Shown one piece after another: positions 45,690 through 56,221 of a stretch of 64,000 nucleotides of DNA. The stretch comes from Linyphia triangularis (Eukaryota > Arthropoda > Arachnida > Araneae > Linyphiidae). How positions within the stretch are numbered: the first letter of the stretch is position 1; each line of letters starts with the position of its first letter. A program made the translations under genes and the position numbers. A model generated the notes under the pieces. It was not told the DNA's origin, made no database searches, and saw only the letters and a list, made by a program, of their open reading frames with translations. The stretch is from the NCBI GenBank assembly GCA_963978545.1, contig OZ021730.1, positions 2,364,701-2,428,700 of the forward strand, read 5' to 3'.

Positions 45690-46480
45690 TTCATGCAATG
45701 AGGCACTTGCACAAGTGAGGAAAATGAATATTTCTGGTATTTTCTAGTGTTATCCAACGAATATATTTGAGCAGTGCAATTATTTTTTATCTTCATGCTT
45801 TCAATTAATCAAAAATCGAGTTTAAAATTAGCCGAAATCAAAGCAAAAGTCACGTGACTAAAAACGCATAAAAAAAAAATGTGACGTGGTTACGCAGAGA
45901 TAAAGTCGCAAAACGAAGGAGAAATCACAGTCATTTCCTTTCTAAAACAGATTTTAGACTGGTTCATTATCTGCGAGTTGACGTTTCGCGCAAAAGTGGC
46001 TTTTTCCCGCCAAATCGCAAAGTGAAAAACGAAATATTTTTTTAACTATCTATCCGAGCTCAAATTTTTGAAAGAAGGCTATTGTTTTTCATGATTTTTT
46101 CTCTACTTTTAATTAAAAATAAAACCAAAAAACGTGGAAGTTCCTTATTCTCTTGACATGGCGGGGAAAAGCTACTTTTGCGTGTGACGTCAATGCGCAG
46201 ATGGTGAACCAGTCTTCTAACCTGTTTTAGACGAGGAGGGAGTGAGGTTTCTCCTCGGTTTTTCGATGGTATCTATGCGTAACTACGTCACGTTTTTTTT
46301 TTTATTAGTTTTTGGTCACGTAACTTTTGTTTCGATTTCAGCTAATATCAAATTCGATTTTTGATTAACTGAAAGCATAAAGATAAAAAATAATTGCACT
46401 GCTCAAATGCACTCGTTGGATAGCACTAGAAAATACAAAAATATTCATTTTCTTCACTTGTGCAAGTTCCTCATCAACAA
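45690..46480. mobile_element. Foldback element, arms ~330 bp
   Basis: Left arm 45690-46020 and right arm 46155-46480 are inverted copies (CTTGCACAAGTGAGGAAAAT / ATTTTCTTCACTTGTGCAAG; GTCACGTGACTAAAAA / TTTTTGGTCACGTAAC) with about 130 bp between. CACGTGAC and TGACGTCA words lie inside. Confidence 0.85.
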
Positions 46481-46726
46481 AGACCTTCCACAGTTTACAA
46501 CGGTACTTGATACTATTTACTATTTTATTTATTATTTTACATTGTCTGCCACCGATGGCTGAAGCGGTTCTCAACGTGGTAATATTAGTAAGAGAAAAAA
46601 AAAAAGCACAGTTAAAGTTAAGCGTACACATTCTTAAATTTTCAACCCATTTCCTTTCACGTTGCGTTAATACTAAACCAACCATAGTGATCAAATTACC
46701 GCTTTTGAGACTTTGATCAAAATTGT

Positions 46727-47495
46727 AAGGGGACGTAACAGTCTTCGACAAAATTTAAAAGCAGTACTTACATCCAACTTCAATGTCCTATAAATTATTT
46801 AATTTTCAATATATATGCACATTTTTTGCACAGGATTTATTGTTGAATATTTGTTAATATAGTAATTGTGTAAAAATAATCAAAAAATTTAAAAAATTAA
46901 TTTTATAAACATTTTTTGAACGATGAAATTTTTTTAGATTTAAAAAATAATCATTTGCCTTGGTACACTTTAAAAAAAAATCTATTTCATATTAATTTTT
47001 GTGTAACATATTATACAGAAGTGAGTTTTATATTGTAGACCTAAAATATTTACTATAAATATGTATATATATATTTTATTATGGATTTTATGTCGAAAAA
47101 AAAGTTATTTTTAGTGCATACAAAATGAATAATTTTTTTAATAAATTTCAAAAGCACTATTGCTTTAAAAAATAGGTCAGCAAATTAATTCCAAATGTTT
47201 ACTTAACATTGGTATTTTTTAAATAAATATTTATAGATTATTTTCTTTATAAAGTGTACCAAGGCAAATGACTATTTTTTAAATCTAAAAAATTTCATTG
47301 TTCAAAAAATGTTTATAAAATTAAATTATTCAATTTTTGTGATTATTTTTACACAATTACTATATTAACAAATATTCAACAATAAATCCTGTGCAAAAAA
47401 TGTGCATATATATTGAAAATTAAATAATTTATAGGACATTGAAGTTGGATGTAAATACTGCTTTTAAATTTCGTCGATGACTGTTACGTCCCCTT
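46727..47495. mobile_element. Foldback element, TIR AAGGGGACGTAACAGTC
   Basis: AAGGGGACGTAACAGTC at 46727 and GACTGTTACGTCCCCTT ending at 47495 open arms about 255 bp long, conserved to the TTGCCTTGGTACACTTTA blocks. The unpaired middle is AT-rich. Confidence 0.88.
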
Positions 47496-47664
47496 GTTGT
47501 CATTTTTCTTCCTAAAGCCCGAAAAAATAAATTCTTTTTAATTATTACATGATGAATTTTTTGTGTTTTATTGCCTATGCTAAATTCTGTATTATTTATA
47601 ATCAACTGGAAGAGAAAATTATGTTTATCTGAAAAGCGGTCATTTTACCGCCATCGGTGGAAAT

Positions 47665-48378
47665 TGTTGCGTTGGTGGGTTCGAAAGACTTGAAGCCAAA
47701 GCACATCAAAACTTGCGGAAATTTATTCCACTATAACTCTTCACAGATTCCTTTACAACTCCAGAACTTCTCGTTCTAGTAGATTCAATACAGCTCTATA
47801 CACAACAAAAGAGCACAAACAGCAGTTAAACCTGACACACAACTGCTAAATCGCTGCAAAAGATAATGCAATACAGTTCGCTTTCTAACTACTCTGAATG
47901 CTCACTGAGACTCAGTATCTCAACTCAGCAATTCCAGTCAACTCACTCAGTGACTCAACTGACTAACCGACTCATGGCCGGGCTTATATAGAAGTCAAAC
48001 CTTCTGGAGACTTCTAGAGGTAGATATTTGGAGAACTTTCCAGATCGTAGTCGAAAAGTCCTAAACATATACATGGGGACCGAAAATGTCGCCAAATTTG
48101 GCGACAAAAATTAGTCGCCAAAACCGTCGCCAACTTGGCTCTATCTCCACCCAATTTGGCGAGAATGCCATTACCATAATGTTAAATGCCCTGCTCCTTG
48201 TAAAACTCGCTTCCCAGCATTACCTCTGTAAAACTCGTTATGAAGCATTAAGACACACATTGCGGGGAAGAAAACTAACGACGAACTATTGCACTGCCTT
48301 ATGTAAAATGTACATAAATTTTCCTATTTACAAAATTAACACTACAAAATATTTACAGATATACAAAAATTCGTAACA
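47665..48378 (-). mobile_element. Solo LTR candidate (Gypsy-like), copy 2
   Basis: Co-linear with 23531-24263. Minus-strand ends are TGTTACGAATTTTTGTAT and CCAACGCAACA, so TG...CA is intact here. TATA box CTATATAAGCC lies on the minus strand (about 47985) and AATAAA near 47724. No adjacent internal sequence and no clear 5-bp duplication. Confidence 0.68.
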
Positions 48379-51300
48379 GTATTTATAAAATGCCAGTAGG
48401 TTTAATGTTAAGGTTATATAATTTGTCCCACCCATAATAGTGAACATGAAAGTCTTTGTATATTTTATTCATGTATGCCTTCTTAAATTAACATTTCCAC
48501 ACTGGATGTAGTTTCAAGTCCGTATTCCTTCAGTCCAAACAAAACCCTTTTTCCAACGCACATAACCAAATTGATTATTTTTCTACAGTATATAAAGTGA
48601 AACTTTTGCGCCAAACGATTATTATTTATAAAACTGCAAATAATGTCATGTCACCTATAAACGCCGTTCCAATAACATTGAGAAAATCGAATACTTTAAC
48701 TAAAAAGAAGTTTAAAAATAAATAAAAATAAGTCCTAATGGCTTATATAGTTCGTTGACGTCAATGTTTTGGGCTCGAAATTTCCTAACAATTTCATTTT
48801 CTTATAGAAGTATAAGTTCATTTGTTTTCCACTTTCAATTACTGGATGTATAATATATGTTATAGAAAGTATGCTTTGGGGTGAAATAAACAAACTTAGT
48901 CAAAGTATTTTTGTTATTTCATTTTGAAAGATCCAAAAAAGTCTTTTTTAGAAAATGGTCTTTAAATGTGTTTGTTTGCTGAGCATATCTCACAAAACGC
49001 TGTTAATTGAATAAACAGCCTTGTCAATTGTTCTCAGATTTAGCGCGGGAGAAATAAAATCGTCTGCGTTACTTAAATCACTGAAAAATAAATAGTGGTA
49101 GTTACCAAATAAAAATTAAAAAATAAATAAATAAAAGAAAGGTATGTGATGTATTTTTTTGCTATTGGTTTTCTGTTAAACTCATTCGAAATAGATATTA
49201 AACAGTTTCAGCCACTTATTTTTCCCTCGATTGACCAGTATACTTTAATAGTGCTATTTTGATGAAATACAAAACCTTTTTGTGGCTTCTCCAATCTACT
49301 GCTAAACTCACTTCCGAATTTCCCACCCCTCTTTGCGTTCACCCGATTTAATTCATTCTGAGATCTGTCATGTCGTAACCCCACCCTTGCAAAGGATCCT
49401 TGATTGCATCCGCACTGATTACCTCTCAACTCGATTCGGTGGAAAGTCATTCTCGTTGCCAGATCTCTCAAAGCTAAGGGTGTAGATTAATAGTAGAGAT
49501 TCGTGATGACGTCAGTAGCGGGTAACGTTAAAAAGAATTATCACAACGTTAATAGAAGTTTGTGATTAGAGAATTCGTGGGTTGAGAAATCAGATAGTGC
49601 CCGCAAAAATCTTAAAATAGGGAGATTAGGTGTTAGTAAGTTAGAAAATCGTCAAATCATTAATGAATGAAAAATATGGATATTAAGAATATATTCTCAG
49701 AGAAGTATTACATAACTGCTTTCTACACATTGGGTGTAGTGTAGCTTATGTCATAGATTAAAGACACTTATAGATATGATACTCTGATTGGATTACCATT
49801 AAGGATTTTCTATATTGAAAGCGCCATAGAAACCAGCGCCCCCAGTAGTTTCGGTTGGAACTACATTTGACGGCAACGCAACGCATGGTCGCTGATTGGC
49901 TGATTCGTTGCCATGGCAATGCGCATTGCTTGGATTGATGTTAAAGCTTCTTGCTGTCTGTTTTTCGACTCCGAATGGAGACTTAACTCACCCTCTTATG
50001 TTTCGTAACTTTAAATTTTATTCAACCAGCAGATTGGAGTTTTTTTTTATTAATTATAAATTTAAAGTTGCAGTCGAATTTATTTGCTGCGCAAATAAAA
50101 TTAGTTTTTTATTTAATGCGCAAATAAAATTAGATTTTTTTTAAAATTCTTATTAGGTTGTGTTAAAGCTTTGTAATAAGAAATTAGCAGCAGAAAATAT
50201 CACCAAATACCTTTTTATTAATTTTGAACGAACTTTTTCAATGGATGAATTACTGAAACATTGCATTTTGAAAATATATCAATATATTTTTACAAAACTG
50301 TATTGACGTAAGAATTTTTTTTATACATTATTATTTTTTTTTTTTTTTTTTTACAAATAAGATCTTGCTTGCTTTTAACTACAGGTAAAGTTTATTTGTA
50401 AAATTGTATTTGAAATATAAAGTTTAAATGCTTCATTAAATACTAAAAATAATGATAATAAAATTAAAAATATAATATTACCAACAATATCAATAAAATA
50501 TCGACAACTTTAATATAAAAACAACAAGAAGAATATAAAACACAATAATAATAATAATAAAGGAAGACACACACAGCAATCTCAATAAATTATTACCAAG
50601 AAATAATTCGTTGTTATTTTTTCATAAAATGAAATGAAATTTCAATTAGATATGCAAATAACGTAAGTGCATGAGAATTTTAACTCGTAATTAGCTTTTA
50701 ATATAAATTGAATCAAAATATTAAATCTTCCAATTAAAATCAAACGATAATCTAACAAATAAAATTAAATCTTCGCTATGTCGTTAGAATAACAAAAATA
50801 GAATTTTTCACAATTCTATTTTTTGTTAACATTTATTTCGCCATGAAAGCATTTTTAAATATTTTAAATATTTTTAAAAATCATAAATTTTATTTTTTTA
50901 TTATTTAAAAAACAAAAAAAAATGTGATACAAAATGTAAAAGCATCCAAGATTCCAATCAACCAATCAATCTTTGAAGATATATTAGTTCGTTTAGAAAC
51001 TACTGGGGTCAGAATGAGTTGCCAGTCTAGAGAATACTTAGTCTATGGCTTATGTGCCATAAAACACAGGAATAACTTATAACAGAAGAAAACTTATAAT
51101 AAAAAAATTTGTTTAAATATATATAAAGTTTTTTTCATTTTAAAGTGGTGTAAACAAATATTTAAATTACAGGAGGGTTTTTTATTTTTACCTGATATGG
51201 AGATATAATTACGATGAGAAGGATGATATAGTACTTAGTCCACTAACTACATTTTCTATTTGGTAGTTTATTTCGATACTTGAGCCACAAAAAAGTAATT

Positions 51301-51872
51301 TAAATGTATGATCAGAGACCATAAATATGCGTTGTTATCCGACGGGATGGCCACAACTCCATCATCGCAGTTAGTACACAGAAGGTAAAAGAGAATAATG
51401 TGTTTGCCAGAGGTAAAAACATATATGGAGGAGGAGGTTAACCAGGGACTTGTACTAAAATATTGCGCAAAGGATCACATATAAAGATGGAACACATCTT
51501 TCATGGCTGTGACTCTAAAAAAGAAAATATTAATTACAAATTCAGTTTTAAAATTTTTTTCTAAGGTCGAAAACTTATTATACGAGTTGTAGGCAATACG
51601 AATTCATACAGAGATGAAATCGTGACATGTTGGTACCGTTGCTTGTTAACTTCTCCTTAATGCTACAACAGGATAATTCCAAAATTGTGATTGTTTCCCT
51701 TCTGGATATAACGCAGGACGAGTGATAAATTGCCAGTTTAAACATTTTCTTCTTTTTAAAGTGACTTTCTAGATTAGAGCTCTGAAATTTTCAACATAGG
51801 TAGTTTTGACCGTCTAAATGTAATTAGTGTTTTTTTTTCTTTTCTTCTTTTTTTTTTTCTCCTTCTTCTTCA
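48379..51872. other. Long intron stretch without a recognised element
   Basis: Mostly AT-rich with AAT and A/T runs. A minus-strand open frame at 49471-49208 (87 codons, basic, no domain recognised) and GC-richer bases at 49830-49990 are the only relief. Confidence 0.4.
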
Positions 51873-51889
51873 AGTTTCTTTACAAAGGA

Positions 51890-52117
51890 ATGTCCAATAA
51901 GCATACAACTCTGAAATTAAGTAACTCTGCTTTTCTACTTTTACTGGTATTATGTACTGTTTGTATTATGGAGAAAAGGAATTGTTTCTCGACAGAGGGG
52001 CGCAGCTTTAATAATGATGGTTTAAGTAGTAATTTACCATTTTTCAAGCGAGCTCATGCTTGCCCAGCAACATGCTCTTGCCTAACGATGAAACTTGCAG
52101 CGAACAGCATGATGTGA
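51890..52117 (+). CDS. Possible exon or small secreted peptide with signal sequence
   Basis: 75 codons from an ATG after a very strong acceptor-like polypyrimidine tract (51830-51873, ending CTTCAAG). Residues 10-26 form a hydrophobic stretch (AFLLLLVLCTVC) like a signal peptide, and near the end is ACPATCSC, the CPxxCxC pattern that opens leucine-rich-repeat N-caps. If so it would be the first coding exon of a gene nested in the sowah intron, with a weak donor AT|GTGAAT near 52112. No downstream exon was found, and chance is a real alternative. Confidence 0.2.
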   Translation: MSNKHTTLKLSNSAFLLLLVLCTVCIMEKRNCFSTEGRSFNNDGLSSNLPFFKRAHACPATCSCLTMKLAANSMM

Positions 52118-52299
52118 ATACCTTACGATTTCAACACTTTGTATTTCTACAAATTGCGATTTAATTTCATTTTTATGCTGCTGAATGTTTTAACTAATTT
52201 AATAGGAAAGAAAATCTATATTTAAAGTTTTTTAATTAAGTATACTGGTGACTACTTCTATTTTATTCCCGGAGTTGATTCATTTCAACGATTCCCTGC

Positions 52300-52620
52300 A
52301 TAGATTAGCCCAGAGCACATTATGAGGCCAATCGCATCCATCAACAACACAGCCTTGTTCCCTTTTTTCCCCCTCGACTTCATTAAACAAACGACGAGGT
52401 CGCTAAATAGGAGAGATTGAAAAATCAAGCTGAGCTTCTGTCACGGGAGAACAAACCAACAGACAAGAGGAATTTTTAATCTAGTCTCCTCGCGCAGGGA
52501 ATGCGAGAGGAGAGGAGGAGGGGGTCTCGATTTGACAGACGATCCACACGAGCGACATATCGTCTGCTGGTAGCTTTAGAGAAAGTTTTGGGTTTGGCGC
52601 GAATTCACGGGTTGGTGAAT
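52300..52620. promoter_or_regulatory. GC-rich islet 1 with TATCGTCTGC core
   Basis: A purine-rich, CpG-bearing patch in AT-rich intron contains GACAGACGATCC and CATATCGTCTGCTGG. Similar cores recur in islets at 54240 and 62270. Could be an enhancer or a decayed repeat. Confidence 0.3.
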
Positions 52621-52689
52621 TTAAAGTCAATGGTTAGCTTTAAAATTAGTTGCATTTATGAAAAAAAGAGTAAATGAATATATAAATGA

Positions 52690-53700
52690 ATGAATAAAAA
52701 AATAAATAAATATAACTATTGGAAGTCAAATTTATGGTCAGACTTTTTTTAGTTTAACAATCATAACAATACTAAAGCTTAAATAAATTATTGTAAAACA
52801 CACAAGCATCTTAATAACAGTGTACACCTCGGCGGTAATCTTATAAACGTAACCATAACTATAACAAATTTAATTATTATAAAAAAACAAATACACTAGC
52901 ATTGCAAAATACTTTGCAACAATTTTGTAAATGCTAACAACAATTGTAACAAAATTAAAAGTTACCCTTTCGTAAATATAAGTAAATAAATGAATAATTA
53001 AATTAAATATATAGCTAATGGGTTGGTTGGTTGTTTCCAGATTATCTGGCGCCGTCATTAACACAAGGGCTATAATGCGCCGAAACATTCGTTATTAGAC
53101 AAGCCAACATACGTTTACAAACACCCATGCCTTACACGGGACTCGAACCCGCAACCTCGCGGTCTAGAAGCTAGTACGCTAACCACTATACCGTTTGATC
53201 GGCATATAGCTATTGGGAGTCAAATTAGTCGTAGACATTTTTTTTTATTATTTAACAACCATAGCAATGTCTAATTTAACAATCAGAGCAATACTAAACC
53301 TTAAATAAATTATTGTAAAAACACACCCAATCATCGTAAAAATAGTGTACACCTCTGCAACAATTTCGTAAACGTTAACAATAATTAAAACTAAATTAAT
53401 GATTGTAAAAAAAAAACACACACGCACAAGAATTGTAAAATTTTTAGCAGCAATCTTGTAAATGGTAACAATAATTATAACAAAATGAAAAATTACCTTT
53501 TCTTAAACACAAGTAAATGAATCCATGAATAATTAAATAAAAATATAACTATTGGGAATCGTCGTCAGACATTTTTTAAATTTGACAATCATAGCAATAT
53601 TAAAGTTTAAATTAATGATTGTAAAAACATATACACAAGCATCGTAAAAACAGTATACACCTTGTAAATGGTAACAATAATTATACCAAAATGAAAACTT
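52690..53700. repeat. Three diverged tandem units (~300 bp each, excluding SINE)
   Basis: Each unit has AATATAACTATTGG, a TTTAACAATCATAGCAAT block, AAATTA.TGATTGTAAAAA and CAGTGTACACCT words in order, near 52700, 53210 and 53545. The SINE at 53021-53203 lies between units 1 and 2. Confidence 0.75.
53021..53203 (-). mobile_element. tRNA-derived SINE (family 1), ~12-bp TSD
   Basis: ATATAGCTAATG (53009-53020) and ATATAGCTATTG (53204-53215) flank it with one mismatch. Confidence 0.87.
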
Positions 53701-54239
53701 CGGAGTCGTACATTTGAACTTAATACTTTTTTTATAACTGACCAGGATTGTTGTTCGTTTAATATGGTTGAATGATATGTTATGCTTAATAATATCTTAA
53801 ATGACTAACATTATATATTTAAAATTTTGTAACTACTGTATATAAATATGGTACATTAATATACTAAATACTGTCTAAATGTCACCAATATTTTAGTCGA
53901 TTACATAACATTTTAGTATTTACTTCATTGTTCTAATGGGTCGATCTTTTTTTTGAGAACTTTTTTTTTAACACTTGAGAATAACACTCTTAAGTATAAC
54001 CTGAAGAGTATTTGTGCCACAGTTGCTCGTTATAGACTCTTTCTTAAATAGTTAATTAAAGTTAAATTTTCTATCTCTTCGGTTCACTTTTAATTCTGTA
54101 GGAGTAGGAACTTTCGAATTCCGTACTTTCTTTATATAGTGAATTAATGCTAGCAAAAAAATGGATGTCCATTTTGACTTCCTGCTTCATGTATATAGAA
54201 ATGTTTATAAATGCATGAATCATCTTTGGCGACATTTTA

Positions 54240-54440
54240 ACAAAAATTGGCGCTTTCCTTTCATTTTCGTTTATTTTTTGTCGCCTTTCACGTGACAGAC
54301 GAGGGAAATATCGTTTGCGGAGTGTGTCGAGGGCGCTACCGGAATGCAAGGGGGGGGGGACAGTGACAAATGGGGGGTCGCGCGGCCACACACTCATCAC
54401 GCAGACGATATATTTGGGGAGACACGTTCTCTATTAACGA
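54240..54440. promoter_or_regulatory. GC-rich islet 2 with GCAGACGATA core
   Basis: Contains GACAGACGAGGG, AATATCGTTTGCGG and GCAGACGATATA plus a G-tract. Shares its core with islets 1 and 3. Function unknown. Confidence 0.3.
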
Positions 54441-54785
54441 GAACAACAAATCTTCCAAGACAGGATGGGAAGAAAACGTCTGCTTTTTTTCTCTTCGCTT
54501 TCTGGATAGAACAAAGCAGGTGAAGAAAATGAGCAAATGATTGCCTTGCCGTTGTGTAACAAAATCTGAAATATTTTGCAACAGAGTTTAATGAAACTTT
54601 GTTTATAATGTCCGTTCTGCTTCATTATTTGATGCAACTTTGTTCAACAGCACTATTTAATCAACTTTGATTATTAACTTTGTTCCGAATCTGGTCTTTA
54701 AATGCTCTTCACTGAAACATGTCCTACATCATTCTTTGCATATACTTTACTGTACAACTAATGAATTGTATTGTCGACATTTAAG

Positions 54786-56065
54786 AGTCGCTATGTTACA
54801 ATCTTCCAGCCCAGTGCATTTAGAAACTACTTTCTATAATAACCCTTGACATTTGCTGAATTGGTACGAAAATGATCACTTAATTGAAATAATATATGTT
54901 GTTTTCATTTAAAAATGAAAATAGTTAAGGTATACATATACATTAGGAATCGCGAAATTTGACAAAAGTCTGCGTTTTTGTTTTTTGGTTTTAAAATATT
55001 CAAGAATTCATTACCATTAAAAGCCGATCAAACGGTATAGTGGTTAGCGTGCTAGCTTCTAGACCGCGAGGTTGCGAGTTCGAGTCCCGTGTAAGGCATG
55101 GGCGTTTGTAAATGTATGTTGGCTTGTCTGATGACGAATGTTTCGGCGCATTATAGCCCTCGTGTTGCTGACGGCGCCAGATAATCTGAAAACAACCAAC
55201 CATTACCATTAAAATGATACCATTTTCTTTCTGAGACTCAAATTACTTTTTAAATTACAGTAGGTTTTGCGAACCTGTTTTGTATCACGTTCATTAGTGT
55301 AGTAAACTTTAAACGCGTTTTCTGGAGAATGATATTTTGGTGTTATATGACTTTGCGCCAACGGTCATAACTTCATAATAAATGGTGCGATTTACAAAAT
55401 TCTAATTTTGTTTTGTAGACAATAGTTGTGAATGTGTTTTCTATGGAGAATCTAATATATATTGTTATAAAAACATTTTTATGCATATTTTAATCTCAAT
55501 TTTTATGTTAAAAATTATGTATTTTTTTAAACTTTTTATTTAAAAACTTATAATTAAATAAATATTGAAGCCAAATTCAAAATTCTCCATAGGAACATGC
55601 GTCAATATAATATTTCTTATTTGCAATAAAAATAATACCTCCAAGTTAATTACAAGTTTATTTATGTATGTTCTAATAATGTCCTAATTAGTCACTATAA
55701 TTGCAATTATCTAATTAAAAAATTGACGGAAAAAAAAGTTTATATATAAAAATGCATCATTTTTAATTCTGATATACTGCCAAAAAGTTTGAAATTAAAA
55801 CCTAAAAATTAAAGAAAATCATCTCAATTGTATATGTATACCTTAAGGACAAAACAGGATGGAATCGCTGCATATGCATTTTAAAGTAATGATTTCAAAT
55901 ACATTAGATGCTATTTCCAAGTTTTTAATTTATGTCTCATCATTAGGAGAAAATTTTCTTCCGTACCCACAAAATATCAAAGGGGTTTTATAGAAAGTAG
56001 TTTCTCAATGCACTGGACTAGAAGATTATGACAAAAGCGTGTATAGGGAATGATCCTTACTATAC
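54786..56065. mobile_element. Foldback/TIR element of the 32438 family, with a SINE inside
   Basis: Inverted ends (GTTACAATCTTC..GCCCAGTGCATTTAGAAACT and complement near 55990-56045) plus inner GGTATACATATACATTAGG / TGTATATGTATACC. The interior (54925-55770) aligns with 60215-60890, which lacks the SINE. Confidence 0.75.
55023..55200 (+). mobile_element. tRNA-derived SINE (family 1), reference copy, 14-bp TSD
   Basis: CATTACCATTAAAA at 55009-55022 and 55201-55214. The related sequence at 60290-60305 shows the unoccupied site. So the element is 178 bp, starts GCCGATCAAACGGTATAGTG and ends AATCTGAAAACAACCAAC; it has no poly(A). Confidence 0.95.
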
Positions 56066-56221
56066 ATTTTAACAGCCTTACTTGAGCTCATTGAGTACGC
56101 TAGAACGATGTGTGAACCGGTTTTAATAATACGCCTTTTTTTTTTAACATCGCTTTAATAAACACCACTATTTTTTGTAGATAAAATTCTTTTTAGAAAA
56201 ATATTTTAAATACATGAAGGA

